A stretch of 33,203 nt of DNA from a bacterium (GTDB lineage: Bacteria > Bacillota > Sulfobacillia > UBA995): contig JAVHLP010000002.1 of assembly GCA_031082145.1 (NCBI GenBank), positions 1-33,203 on the forward strand, in the 5' to 3' direction. The notes under the pieces are model-generated. The model did no database searches, had not been told where the DNA came from, and saw only the letters and a program-made list of their open reading frames with translations. Positions within the stretch are counted from its first letter, which is position 1; each line of letters opens with the position of its first letter. Both the position numbers and the translations under genes were made by a program. Below are positions 15,813 through 25,300 of this stretch, one piece after another.

Positions 15813-15818
15813 GATTAC

Positions 15819-16045
15819 GATATCAGCTCCAGCATACGATCAGACGTCCAGCGGTGCCGGTTCTCGAAGTGATCCGTCCAGACTCATCCGGGCCAGGCCC
15901 GGAACCCAAGCTGGCTTCTTCCGTACGGGAGAGGAGGCTGGGGAATCTCATCGCTCCAGATCCCGGGATGATCCCTCTGTTCCCCAAGCTCGTTGCTTGC
16001 CAGTCTGTTGGTCTATCTGGACGTGGACGCCGGAGGCGGTAGCTA
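15819..16045 (+). promoter_or_regulatory. Long structured 5' leader of sigH
   Basis: No convincing gene lies here. Two structures are visible: the near-palindrome CCGGGCCAGGCCCGG (15888-15902), and a long stem-loop in which GCTGGGGAA (15937-15945) pairs with TTCCCCAAGC (15980-15989, one bulged A), with a small inner GGGAT/ATCCC stem. No T run follows, so neither looks like a terminator. A leader this long suggests RNA-level control of sigH, but no known riboswitch class was recognised. Confidence 0.5.
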
Positions 16046-16726
16046 GTGAGCGTTGAGCCCCGCAGGGAGTGTCTGAGCTACCACTACGACACCATGGTTG
16101 ACGAAGACGTTGTGGAAGCTGCTCGAGAAGGGTGTGATCTGGCTCTCGAGTTCCTCATCAACAAGTACCGCAACTTCGTCAGGGCCAAAGCGCGGTCCTA
16201 CTTCTTGATCGGCGCCGACCGGGAGGACATCATCCAGGAGGGTATGATCGGCCTGTACAAGGCGATCCGCGACTTCCGCAGCGACAAGCTGTCCTCCTTC
16301 CGGGCGTTCGCCGAGCTCTGCATAACCAGACAGATCATTACCGCCATCAAGACGGCTACTCGCCAGAAGCACATTCCCCTCAACTCCTACGTGTCGCTGA
16401 ACAAGCCCATCTATGATGAGGACTCGGATCGCACCCTGCTGGATGTGATCTCCGGGTCCAAGATCACCGATCCCGAGGAACTCATCATCAGCCGTGAGGA
16501 GTTCGGCGACATAGAGGAGAAGATGGGGGAGATCCTCTCCGACTTGGAATGGAAAGTCCTCATGGCCTACCTGGACGGCAAGTCGTACCAGGAGATAGCC
16601 CTGGATCTGAAGCGCCACGTGAAGTCGATTGACAATGCCCTGCAACGGGTAAAACGGAAGCTGGAGCGATATCTAGATCATCGGTATCACACCGAGGAGC
16701 GCACCGGACGGCACTCGTCTGGTTGA
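16046..16726 (+). CDS. sigH: SigH, early sporulation sigma factor
   Basis: A 226-residue sigma-70 family factor of the SigH (Spo0H) type, which directs transition-state and early sporulation genes. Region 2 carries LEFLINKYRNFVRAKAR, GADREDIIQEGMIGLYKAIRDF and SSFRAFAELCITRQIITAIKT (core binding and -10 recognition). Region 4 has LSDLEWKVLMAYLDGKSYQEIA followed by the recognition helix KRHVKSIDNALQRVKRKL. The linker LNSYVSLNKPIYDEDSDRTLLDV is typical of SigH. The GTG start at 16046 has GGAGGCGG upstream. It has its own promoter and long leader. Its presence marks the organism as descended from endospore formers. Confidence 0.95.
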   Translation: MSVEPRRECLSYHYDTMVDEDVVEAAREGCDLALEFLINKYRNFVRAKARSYFLIGADREDIIQEGMIGLYKAIRDFRSDKLSSFRAFAELCITRQIITAIKTATRQKHIPLNSYVSLNKPIYDEDSDRTLLDVISGSKITDPEELIISREEFGDIEEKMGEILSDLEWKVLMAYLDGKSYQEIALDLKRHVKSIDNALQRVKRKLERYLDHRYHTEERTGRHSSG

Positions 16727-16734
16727 CGGTGGCC

Positions 16735-16763
16735 TTGACCACTGCGGTTGATCACGCTATAAT
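16735..16763 (+). promoter_or_regulatory. Sigma-A promoter of the tRNA cluster
   Basis: TTGACC (16735-16740) and TATAAT (16758-16763) with a 17-base spacer, ending 16 bases before the first tRNA. Confidence 0.85.
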
Positions 16764-16779
16764 CAGGGATGTTGACCCG

Positions 16780-16854
16780 GCTGGCGTAGCTCAAAGGAAG
16801 AGCAGCTGATTTGTAATCAGCAGGTTGCGGGTTCGAATCCCACCGCCAGCTCCA
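16780..16854 (+). tRNA. tRNA-Thr (anticodon TGT)
   Basis: A 75-nt cloverleaf: GCTGGCG pairs CGCCAGC, anticodon loop TTTGTAA (TGT, reading ACA), T loop TTCGAAT, discriminator T and encoded CCA. Confidence 0.96.
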
Positions 16855-16874
16855 TAAGATGATGAAGGCGACCC

Positions 16875-16960
16875 GGAGAGGTACCCAAGTGGCCAAAGGG
16901 GGCAGACTGTAAATCTGTTGGCTGACGCCTTCGGAGGTTCAAATCCTCCCCTCTCCACCA
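16875..16960 (+). tRNA. tRNA-Tyr (anticodon GTA)
   Basis: An 86-nt tRNA with the long variable arm of bacterial tRNA-Tyr: GGAGAGG pairs CCTCTCC, anticodon loop CTGTAAA (GTA), discriminator A, encoded CCA. Confidence 0.96.
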
Positions 16961-16973
16961 AAACTGACAACGG

Positions 16974-17050
<77 letters not shown>

Positions 17051-17059
17051 GTATAGACC

Positions 17060-17089
17060 ATCCCCGGGGCTGAGACCAGCCCCGGGGAT
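17060..17089 (+). other. Perfect 12-bp hairpin between tRNA genes
   Basis: ATCCCCGGGGCT (17060-17071) pairs perfectly with AGCCCCGGGGAT (17078-17089) around GAGACC. It lies 9 bases after tRNA-fMet and 9 bases before tRNA-Thr(GGT). No T run follows, so it is more likely an RNA-processing or stabilising element than a terminator. Confidence 0.7.
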
Positions 17090-17098
17090 GATATGCGG

Positions 17099-17174
17099 GC
17101 TGCCATAGCTCAGCCGGTAGAGCGGCGCCATGGTAAGGCGTAGGTCCCCGGTTCGAATCCGGGTGGCAGCTCCA
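17099..17174 (+). tRNA. tRNA-Thr (anticodon GGT)
   Basis: A 76-nt cloverleaf: GCTGCCA pairs TGGCAGC, anticodon loop ATGGTAA (GGT, reading ACC and ACU), T loop TTCGAAT, discriminator T and encoded CCA. It is the last tRNA before the terminator. Confidence 0.95.
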
Positions 17175-17178
17175 CATC

Positions 17179-17202
17179 AAAACCTCCTGCCGGGAGGTTT
17201 TT
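17179..17202 (+). terminator. Rho-independent terminator of the tRNA cluster
   Basis: AAAACCTCC (17179-17187) pairs with GGAGGTTTT (17193-17201) around TGCCG, ending in a T run. With A and T tracts on both sides it could work on either strand. It separates the tRNA cluster from tuf; the gap to tuf (17203-17297) shows no convincing sigma-A promoter, so partial read-through is possible. Confidence 0.88.
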
Positions 17203-17315
17203 CGCTGCCGGGGCGGAGTGACGCCGGGGAGGATTCACCTGAGGCCCGCCGAAGAGAATAGATCGTTTTTCCAATGGGACAATATGGCTACGGGGGCAAA
17301 AGGAGGAACGGGTTC

Positions 17316-18518
<1,203 letters not shown>

Positions 18519-18530
18519 AGGCCCGTTCGG

Positions 18531-18559
18531 TTGACTTCGCCGCCGCTTTATGGTACATT
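18531..18559 (+). promoter_or_regulatory. Sigma-A promoter of rpmG-tRNA-Trp-secE-nusG
   Basis: TTGACT (18531-18536) and TACATT (18554-18559) with a 17-base spacer, 13 bases after the tuf stop. Transcription would start near 18566, just before the rpmG ribosome site CTGGAGGAGG. Confidence 0.72.
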
Positions 18560-18589
18560 CAGTAGCGCGATTCCTGGAGGAGGCCGGCA

Positions 18590-18739
18590 GTGAGGCAGCA
18601 GGTCGTCCTGGCGTGCGGCGAGTGCAAGCGTCGCAACTACAACACCATGAAGAACAAGAAGAACGATCCCGGCCGCCTGGAGATCAAGAAGTACTGTCGC
18701 TGGTGTGGCCGGCAGACCGTTCACAAGGAGACTCGTTAG
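18590..18739 (+). CDS. rpmG: 50S ribosomal protein L33
   Basis: A 49-residue protein of the large subunit. After the GTG start it reads [16 protein letters not shown], then [19 protein letters not shown] and ends HKETR, closely matching Bacillus L33. Cys pairs CGEC and CRWC form the zinc ribbon, so it is the zinc-binding (C+) form. Ribosome site GGAGGAGG lies about 8 bases upstream. It sits in the usual place before tRNA-Trp and secE. Confidence 0.95.
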   Translation: MRQQVVLACGECKRRNYNTMKNKKNDPGRLEIKKYCRWCGRQTVHKETR

Positions 18740-18767
18740 CAAAAAGAGCACTTTGCCTTTTCGGCGC

Positions 18768-18844
18768 AGGCCCGTAGCTCCAACTGGTAGAGCAGCGGAC
18801 TCCAAATCCGCGGGATGGGGGTTCGAATCCCTCCGGGCCTGCCA
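18768..18844 (+). tRNA. tRNA-Trp (anticodon CCA)
   Basis: A 77-nt cloverleaf: AGGCCCG pairs CGGGCCT, anticodon loop CTCCAAA (CCA), T loop TTCGAAT, discriminator G and encoded CCA. It lies between rpmG and secE, and must be cut from their shared transcript. Confidence 0.96.
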
Positions 18845-18868
18845 AAGCTTTTGACCGAGGTGGGTGCG

Positions 18869-19075
18869 ATGCGAGGGCTGGCGGCGGTTCCGGCTAGGGT
18901 GAGCCGCTTCATGCGGGAAGTGAGGGCCGAACTCAAGAAGGTGGTGTGGCCCGACCGGCGAGAGACGGCCGTCTATACGGTGGTCGTTCTGGCTTCGGTT
19001 GCGGTCGTGGCCCTCACCATATGGGTGGTCGACAACGTGGTGAGCGGCCTCCTGACGTGGGCCTTGTTCCGGTGA
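18869..19075 (+). CDS. secE: SecE, preprotein translocase subunit
   Basis: A 68-residue single-spanning membrane protein of the SecYEG channel. The amphipathic conserved helix (FMREVRAELKKVVWPDRRET) is followed by one transmembrane segment (about residues 36-55, VYTVVVLASVAVVALTIWVV). The length is typical of Firmicutes. The ATG at 18869 has GAGGTGGG upstream; an in-frame GTG lies 9 bases earlier. It begins 24 bases after tRNA-Trp. Confidence 0.93.
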   Translation: MRGLAAVPARVSRFMREVRAELKKVVWPDRRETAVYTVVVLASVAVVALTIWVVDNVVSGLLTWALFR

Positions 19076-19126
19076 GAGTTAAGACGGGAGGTGGGGGATC
19101 CCCTGATCGGGGGGTTCCCTGGCGCT

Positions 19127-19744
19127 ATGGAAAGCGACGTTAGAGATCCATCGGCCGTGGTCGGCGAGACCGAGACCGCGGCCGAACCCCTGGAAGAAGC
19201 CCCCGATTCCGGCCCCCGGCCTGACCGGCAGTGGTATGCTGTGCATACCTACGCGGGATACGAGGGAAAGGTCAAGACCAATCTCGAAAAGCGCGTGGAG
19301 TCCATGCTCATGGAGGACAAGATCTTCCGAGTTGTGGTCCCCACGGAGGAGGAGTACGAGTACAAGGACGGCAAGAAGCGGATCACCAAGAAGAAGATCT
19401 TCCCCGGCTACGTGCTGGTTGAGATGGTCATGAGTGATGACTCCTGGTACGTGGTTCGGAATACCCCCGGTGTCACCGGGTTTGTGGGTTCAGGTTCCCG
19501 CCCTGTTCCCCTGCAACCTTCCGAGATAAAGGCCATCCTGAGGCAGATGGGGATGGACGAGCCCAAGCCCAAGATCCTCTTCTCGGTTGGTGAGAACGTC
19601 AGGGTGACGAGTGGGCCCTTCAACGGGTTTGTGGGCACCATTCAGGAGATCAACATCGAGCGGGGTAAGGTCAAGCTCCTGGTGTCCATGTTCGGGCGCG
19701 AGACGCCCGTGGAGCTGGAGTTTGGGCAGTTGGAGAAACTCTAG
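19127..19744 (+). CDS. nusG: NusG, transcription elongation/termination factor
   Basis: A 205-residue factor linking RNA polymerase, Rho and the ribosome. The NGN domain begins at [15 protein letters not shown] (about residue 36) and includes [13 protein letters not shown] and [13 protein letters not shown]; the C-terminal KOW domain has [18 protein letters not shown] and ends [14 protein letters not shown]. An acidic extension of about 35 residues (many Glu, Asp and Pro) precedes the usual start. ATG at 19127 is preferred; the frame is open to a GTG at 19091, but that codon touches its own ribosome site. An internal start is also possible. Confidence 0.92.
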   Translation: MESDVRDPSAVVGETETAAEPLEEAPDSGPRPDRQWYAVHTYAGYEGKVKTNLEKRVESMLMEDKIFRVVVPTEEEYEYKDGKKRITKKKIFPGYVLVEMVMSDDSWYVVRNTPGVTGFVGSGSRPVPLQPSEIKAILRQMGMDEPKPKILFSVGENVRVTSGPFNGFVGTIQEINIERGKVKLLVSMFGRETPVELEFGQLEKL

Positions 19745-19767
19745 GAGAGCGCGGGAGGTCAAGCCCG

Positions 19768-20193
19768 GTGCCAAGAAGGATCATGGCCGTTGTGAAACTG
19801 CAGATCGCGGCGGGCAAAGCCACGCCGGCCCCGCCTGTCGGTCCGGCCCTGGGCCAACACGGGGTCAACATCATGGCTTTCTGCAAGGAGTTCAACGAGC
19901 GGACGGCAGCCCAGGCGGGGCTGATCATCCCGGCGGAGATCACCATTCTCGACGACCGCTCGTTCACTTTCGTGTGCAAGACGCCTCCGGCGGCCGTCCT
20001 GTTGAAGAAGGCCGCCGGCATCGAGACCGCCTCCGCCGAGCCCAACCGGGTCAAAGTGGCCAAGGTCTCCAGGGCAAGGGTCAAGGAGATCGCCGAGCAG
20101 AAGATGGTCGACCTCAACGCGAACTCACTGGATGCCGCCATGCGCATGGTTGAGGGTACGGCCCGCAGCATGGGGATCGAGATCGTGGACTGA
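19768..20193 (+). CDS. rplK: 50S ribosomal protein L11
   Basis: A 141-residue protein at the GTPase-associated centre of 23S rRNA, the site of thiostrepton action and RelA sensing. It matches the family from [19 protein letters not shown] (7-25) through [14 protein letters not shown] to the C-terminal rRNA-binding [19 protein letters not shown]. The GTG at 19768 gives MPRRIMAVV, aligning with the usual MAKKVVAVV, and has GGGAGG at proper spacing; the internal ATG at 19783 is too close to its ribosome site. Confidence 0.96.
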   Translation: MPRRIMAVVKLQIAAGKATPAPPVGPALGQHGVNIMAFCKEFNERTAAQAGLIIPAEITILDDRSFTFVCKTPPAAVLLKKAAGIETASAEPNRVKVAKVSRARVKEIAEQKMVDLNANSLDAAMRMVEGTARSMGIEIVD

Positions 20194-20250
20194 ACGGAAG
20201 CTGTGGGAGGGTCCGAGGCTGACCCGCCTAACCACAGGAGGGGATGACCG

Positions 20251-20943
20251 GTGGGTAAGAAGCGTCTAGATAGCATCAAGCAACTTGACCGCGAGCGGCT
20301 GTATGAGCCCCTGGAAGCGGTAGCCTTGCTCCGCCAGTTGAGCCATGCCCGGTTCGACGAGACGGTCGAGGTCGCGGTCCGCTTGGGGGTTGACCCCCGG
20401 CACGCCGACCAAATGGTCCGGGGAACGGTTGTCCTGCCCCACGGCACCGGACGTTCGGTGCGGGTGCTGGTGTTCGCCAAGGGCGACAAGGCCAAGGAGG
20501 CGGAGGCGGCGGGAGCCGACCACGTGGGAGCCGACGATCTGGTCGCCAAGATCCAGGAAGGTTGGACCGACTTCGATGTTGCCGTGGCCACCCCGGACAT
20601 GATGGGGGCAGTGGGCAAGCTGGGGCGGATACTGGGTCCTCGGGGGTTGATGCCCAACCCCAAGACGGGGACCGTGACCTCTGAGGTGGCCCGGGCGATA
20701 AGCGAGATCAAGGCCGGCAAGATCGAGTACCGCACCGAGAAGGCGGGGATCGTACACGCGCCGATTGGCAAGCTCTCGTTTGATGACACGAGGTTGGTGG
20801 AAAACTTCCGGGCCCTCATGGACGCCCTGATCAAGGCCCGGCCATCTGGGGCGAAGGGGCAGTACCTGAGAGGTGTGACCATCTCCTCCACAATGGGCCC
20901 GGGGGTGAAGGTGAACGCGCACAAGGTCGCTCCCGCCGAGTGA
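20251..20943 (+). CDS. rplA: 50S ribosomal protein L1
   Basis: A 230-residue L1-stalk protein that binds 23S rRNA and helps the E-site tRNA leave; in many bacteria it also represses the L11-L1 m[52 protein letters not shown] and [16 protein letters not shown] are the standard blocks. The GTG start has AGGAGGGG upstream. It is followed by the L10 leader promoter. Confidence 0.96.
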   Translation: MGKKRLDSIKQLDRERLYEPLEAVALLRQLSHARFDETVEVAVRLGVDPRHADQMVRGTVVLPHGTGRSVRVLVFAKGDKAKEAEAAGADHVGADDLVAKIQEGWTDFDVAVATPDMMGAVGKLGRILGPRGLMPNPKTGTVTSEVARAISEIKAGKIEYRTEKAGIVHAPIGKLSFDDTRLVENFRALMDALIKARPSGAKGQYLRGVTISSTMGPGVKVNAHKVAPAE

Positions 20944-20949
20944 CGGGCT

Positions 20950-20979
20950 TTGACAGCGCCCGGCGGGGTGTGCTATCAT
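20950..20979 (+). promoter_or_regulatory. Sigma-A promoter of rplJ-rplL
   Basis: TTGACA (20950-20955) and TATCAT (20974-20979) with an 18-base spacer and TGC before the -10 (extended -10). It begins 7 bases after the rplA stop. Confidence 0.8.
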
Positions 20980-20985
20980 TCAGCC

Positions 20986-21111
20986 GGTGTGACCCAACCT
21001 AACCGGCCCCGTGGCCGGTGCGTCCTGAGACCGTAGGTGCTCGGCAGAGCCTAAGCGAACCCGGTGGGATCTCCGGGGGACGCCTACCGAGGGCGGCAGG
21101 GAATCCGAAGC
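20986..21111 (+). promoter_or_regulatory. L10-type ribosomal protein leader
   Basis: The rplA-rplJ gap holds a structured leader like the Firmicute L10 leader, which the L10/L7-L12 complex binds to repress its own operon. ACCGGCC (21002-21008) pairs GGCCGGT (21013-21019). GTAGGTG (21033-21039) pairs CGCCTAC (21081-21087), enclosing a large internal region. GGCAGG (21095-21100) can pair CCTGCC (21111-21116), which excludes the downstream terminator-like hairpin. Identity is by position and by recalled leader features, not a covariance search. Confidence 0.7.
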
Positions 21112-21141
21112 CTGCCTCGCCATCGGTGGCGGGGCAGTTCT
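21112..21141 (+). terminator. Attenuator hairpin in the rplJ leader
   Basis: CTGCCTCGCCA (21112-21122) pairs TGGCGGGGCAG (21127-21137) over 11 bp with one T-G pair, loop TCGG, followed by TTCT. The T tract is weak. Its 5' arm shares bases with the alternative GGCAGG/CCTGCC pairing just upstream, as expected of a terminator/antiterminator switch. Confidence 0.6.
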
Positions 21142-21170
21142 GATCTGGTGGGACGGGAGGAGAACTGAAG

Positions 21171-21710
21171 GTGGGCAGTCGGCACGATAAGCAGCTGGAA
21201 GTGGCCGAACTGGCCGGGCGGCTGGGGCGGGCGGTTGCGGCCATCTTCACCGACTACCGCGGCCTTGGCGTGGCGGAGATCACCGAGTTGCGGAAGCGCC
21301 TTGGTAGAGCCGGGGTGGAGTACCGGGTGGTCAAGAACACGCTAACTAGACTGGCTGCTCGCAACGCGGGACTGGTCGACATCGAGTCATTGCTCGAGGG
21401 GCCTACCGCGATCGCCTTCGGGTACGAGGATCCGGTGATCCCCGCACAGGTGCTGGCCAGCTTCGCCCGGGATCACAAGGAGCTCGAGTTCAAGGGCGGC
21501 TTGGTGGAGGGGCAACTGCTGGATCGGGGCCAGGTCCAGGCTCTGGCCGACCTGCCTCCGGCGTCGGAACTCCGAGCCATGCTGGCTCGGAGCCTGGCCG
21601 CGCCCGTGGTATCGCTGGCCACCGTGCTGCACGCCCCGCTTCAGGGGCTGGCCCGCAGCCTTGAAGCCGTCAGGGCCAAGCGGGTAGAGCAAGCAGGAAC
21701 GGCGGCCTGA
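21171..21710 (+). CDS. rplJ: 50S ribosomal protein L10
   Basis: A 179-residue base of the ribosomal stalk, binding 23S rRNA with its N-terminal domain and L7/L12 dimers with its C-terminal helix. FTDYRGLGVAEITELRKRL and YRVVKNTLTRLAA are family blocks, and the C-terminal helix runs to the end (LHAPLQGLARSLEAVRAKR). The GTG start has GGGAGGAG at good spacing. It is preceded by its own promoter and L10-type leader and followed by rplL after 26 bases. Confidence 0.95.
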   Translation: MGSRHDKQLEVAELAGRLGRAVAAIFTDYRGLGVAEITELRKRLGRAGVEYRVVKNTLTRLAARNAGLVDIESLLEGPTAIAFGYEDPVIPAQVLASFARDHKELEFKGGLVEGQLLDRGQVQALADLPPASELRAMLARSLAAPVVSLATVLHAPLQGLARSLEAVRAKRVEQAGTAA

Positions 21711-21736
21711 AACCGCCGGCATTGGAGGGTTAATAG

Positions 21737-22114
21737 ATGGCGAAGGTTCAGGAGGTCTTGGGGCTCGTCAAGGGTATGACGGTGGTGGAGTTAGCCGAGT
21801 TGGTCAAGGCCATCGAGGAGGAGTTCGGCGTGTCGGCCGCAGCCCCCGTGGCCATGGTGCAGGCTGCCGGACCGGCAGCGGGACCGGCGGCTGAAGCCGA
21901 GCAGGTGGAGTTTGACGTTGTCCTCACCGGATTCGGTGACAAGAAGATCCAGGTCATCAAGGCGGTCCGGGAGCTCACCGGGCTGGGCCTCAAGGAGGCC
22001 AAGGACCTGGTGGAAGGCGTCCCCAAGCCGGTCAAGGAGAAAGTCAGCAAGGAGGAAGCCGAAGAGGCGGCCACCAAGCTGAAGGAGTCGGGGGCAACGG
22101 TAGAAGTCAAGTGA
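21737..22114 (+). CDS. rplL: 50S ribosomal protein L7/L12
   Basis: A 125-residue stalk protein that recruits translational GTPases. The N-terminal dimerisation domain (about 1-35), an Ala/Pro/Gly-rich hinge (about 36-52) and the C-terminal domain with [38 protein letters not shown] and [11 protein letters not shown] are all typical. ATG start with GGAGGGTT upstream. A terminator-like structure and an rpoB promoter follow. Confidence 0.97.
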   Translation: MAKVQEVLGLVKGMTVVELAELVKAIEEEFGVSAAAPVAMVQAAGPAAGPAAEAEQVEFDVVLTGFGDKKIQVIKAVRELTGLGLKEAKDLVEGVPKPVKEKVSKEEAEEAATKLKESGATVEVK

Positions 22115-22118
22115 GGCG

Positions 22119-22168
22119 GGGGCCGGGTGGCGATCCGATCGGGTCGCAGAGGGCCCCTTTCTTCTCTT
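22119..22168 (+). terminator. Terminator or attenuator between rplL and rpoB
   Basis: GGGGCC (22119-22124) pairs GGCCCC (22152-22157), enclosing an inner stem GCGATCC/GGGTCGC, followed by the pyrimidine tract TTTCTTCTCTT. Partial termination here would lower rpoBC output relative to L7/L12, as known for E. coli. Confidence 0.7.
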
Positions 22169-22195
22169 GACAGCCCAGGAGGCTCATGGTATTAT
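22167..22195 (+). promoter_or_regulatory. Sigma-A promoter of rpoBC
   Basis: TTGACA (22167-22172) and TATTAT (22190-22195) with a 17-base spacer, overlapping the end of the terminator T tract. The leader to rpoB is about 120 bases. Confidence 0.83.
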
Positions 22196-22324
22196 TACTA
22201 CTTGCAATCTTGCGGGTAGGGCCGGACCGGCCTGACCGCCAACTCCTCCGACCCACTGCGAAATCGGGACCCGGGGGCTATTTTGGCTTTTTTTGATCCG
22301 CACCGCGAGGGGGAGAGGACCGAG

Positions 22325-25300
22325 ATGCCCGAGCCCGTCGAGGAGGGCACCGAGCAGAGGGTGACTTACTCCCGCATCCGGGAAGTGCTGGATCTTCCCA
22401 ACCTCATCGAGATCCAGCAGCAGTCCTATGAGTGGTTCCTCGCCGAAGGCCTGAAGGAGATGTTCCGTGATATCTCACCGATCCAGGACTTCACGGGGAC
22501 CCTGGTCCTTGAGTTCATTGATCACTCCTTGGGAGAGCCCAAGTACACCGTGGAGGCATGCAAGGAGCGGGATGTAACCTATGCCGCCCCGCTCAAGGTC
22601 AAGGTGCGGCTCATCAACAAGGACACCGGTGAGGTCAAGGAGCAAGAAGTGTTCATGGGCGACTTCCCACTAATGACCGACAAGGGCACCTTTGTGATCA
22701 ACGGCGCCGAGCGGGTTATCGTCTCGCAAGTGGTCAGATCACCCGGGGTGTATTACTCGGAGCAGATGGATGCCAGCGGCAAACAGCTGTTCTCGGCCCA
22801 GGTGATTCCTAACCAGAGGGGTGCCTGGCTGGAGTTCGAGAGCGACGTCAACGACAGTATCCATGTCCGGGTAGACCGCACCCGCAAGCTGCCGGTTACG
22901 GTGCTACTCCGGGCCCTGGGCTACGGAACCCGGGAGGAGATCTTGGAGCTGTTCGGGGACAACCCCTTCATCCTCCAGACGCTGGAACGGGATGGCACCG
23001 AGTCGGAAGAAGAGGCCCTGGTTGAGATATACAAGCGGTTGAGGCCTGGCGAGCCGCCCACCGTGGACAGCGCCCGTACCCTCCTGGAATCGCTGTTCTT
23101 TGACCCCCGGCGGTACGACCTGGCCGGTGTTGGCCGCTACAAGCTCAACAAGAAGCTATCCTTGCGCCGCAGGCTCCCCGGCCAGGTCGCGGCCAGAGAT
23201 ACAGTTGCCCCCGGCAGTGGAGCGGTCCTGGTGACGGAAGGGACCGTGATCGACCGGCGCCTGGCAGGACAGCTCGAGGACGAGGGGATCAGCGCGGTTG
23301 ACATCCGGCTCCGTGACGGCTCGATTGTACGCGTGGTGAGTAATGGACAGCGGCCAACCGAGATTGGCATCCTGACCCGGGAAGACGTGTTGGCGGTGGT
23401 GAACTACCTCATCACCTGCCACTACGGCTTGGGAACGGTGGACGATATTGACCACCTTGGGAATCGTCGCCTGCGTTCGGTGGGAGAACTCCTCCAGAAT
23501 CAGTTCCGGATCGGGCTATCCCGAATGGAGCGGGTAGTCAAGGAACGAATGACGATCCAGGATATCGACATCATCACTCCCCAGGCCCTCATCAACATCC
23601 GGCCGGTGGTAGCGGCGGTCAAGGAGTTCTTCGGGTCGAGCCAGCTCTCACAGTTCATGGACCAGACCAACCCGCTGGCCGAACTCACCCACAAGCGCCG
23701 CCTGTCCGCGCTGGGGCCAGGAGGCCTGTCGCGCGAACGAGCTGGCTTTGAAGTGCGGGATGTGCACCACTCGCACTACGGACGGATGTGCCCCATAGAG
23801 ACGCCCGAGGGTCCCAACATTGGCCTCATAGCTTATCTCTCCACCTATGCCCGTATCAACGAGTTCGGCTTCATTGAAACCCCCTACCGCCGCGTAGACC
23901 GCGAGCGCCGGGTGGTCACCGAGGAGATCGTCTTCCTCACGGCCGACGAGGAGGACAACAACGTGATTGCCCAGGCCAACGAGTCACTGGACGAACGGGG
24001 CTGGTTCGTCGAGCCTAGGGTGACCGCCCGTCGCAGACACCAGATTAACGTAGTCGCCGCGGAAGACGTGGACTACATGGACGTCTCTCCGAAGCAAGTG
24101 GTTTCGGTCGCATCGGCCCTGATCCCGTTCCTGGAGAACGATGACGCCGGTCGGGCCCTGATGGGCTCCAACATGCAGCGCCAGGCTGTGCCCTTGCTGG
24201 CGAACGAGGCGCCCCTGGTCGGGACGGGAATCGAGGACAAGGTCGCCCGGGACTCGGGAGCCGTTCTCCTGGCCCGGCGGGCGGGGGTGGTCTCGGCGGT
24301 GTCGGCCACCGGTCTTCAGATCGTCACCGATGGTGGCGAGGTGGATACCTACCGGCTCACCAAGTTCATCCGGTCCAACCAGGGAACCTGCATCAACCAG
24401 CAACCCCTCGCCCGGCTAGGCGAGCGCGTGCAGCGGGGGCAGGTGATCGCCGACGGCCCATGCACCAGGAACGGCGAACTGGCCCTGGGCAAGAACGTCC
24501 TCGTGGCCTTCATGCCCTGGGAGGGCTACAACTATGAGGATGCCGTGCTCATAAGCGAGAAGCTGGTCAAGGAGGATCTGTACACCTCCATTCACATTGA
24601 GGAGCACGAGTCAGAGGCGCGGGACACCAAGCTCGGGCCGGAGGAGATAACCCGGGACATCCCCAACGTGGGCGAGGAGGTTCTGAAGGACCTCGACGAC
24701 CGGGGGATCATCCGAGTCGGGGCGGAGGTCCGCCCCGGCGACATCCTGGTCGGCAAGGTGACCCCTAAAGGAGAGACGGAGTTAACGGCGGAAGAACGCC
24801 TGCTCCGAGCCATATTCGGCGAGAAGGCCCGCGAGGTCCGGGATACCTCGCTGCGGGTTCCCCATGGCGAGAGCGGTATTGTTGTGGACGTGAAGGTTTT
24901 TTCACGGGATAACGGCGATGAACTCTCTCCTGGAGTCAACCAGCTGGTGCGGGCCTACATAGCTCAAAAGCGCAAGATCTCCCAGGGAGACAAGATGGCC
25001 GGCCGCCACGGTAACAAAGGGGTCATCGCCAAGATCCTGCCTGAGGAGGACATGCCATTCCTCCCCGACGGTACCCCGGTGGAGATCATACTCAACCCCC
25101 TGGGAGTTCCTTCCCGCATGAACATCGGGCAGATCCTGGAGACCCATCTGGGCTGGGCGTGCAAGGTTCTTGGGATCAGGGTGGCTAGTCCCGTGTTCGA
25201 CGGCGCCACCGAGAACGACGTCATCTCCTTGCTGGACCGGGCAGGCCTGCCCGCGAACGGGAAGACCGCCTTGTATGACGGGCGTACCGGGATACCTTTT

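Noticed and set aside
15811-16056. Small frames (62 and 81 codons) in the sigH leader, possible leader peptide or remnant of yacP
   Set aside because: No ribosome site, no resemblance to NYN-domain proteins that I can recognise, and a composition like random GC-rich sequence.
17203-17297. Dedicated tuf promoter
   Set aside because: No pair of -35 and -10 boxes with acceptable spacing stood out; TTCACC and AGAATA-like words are too weak to call.
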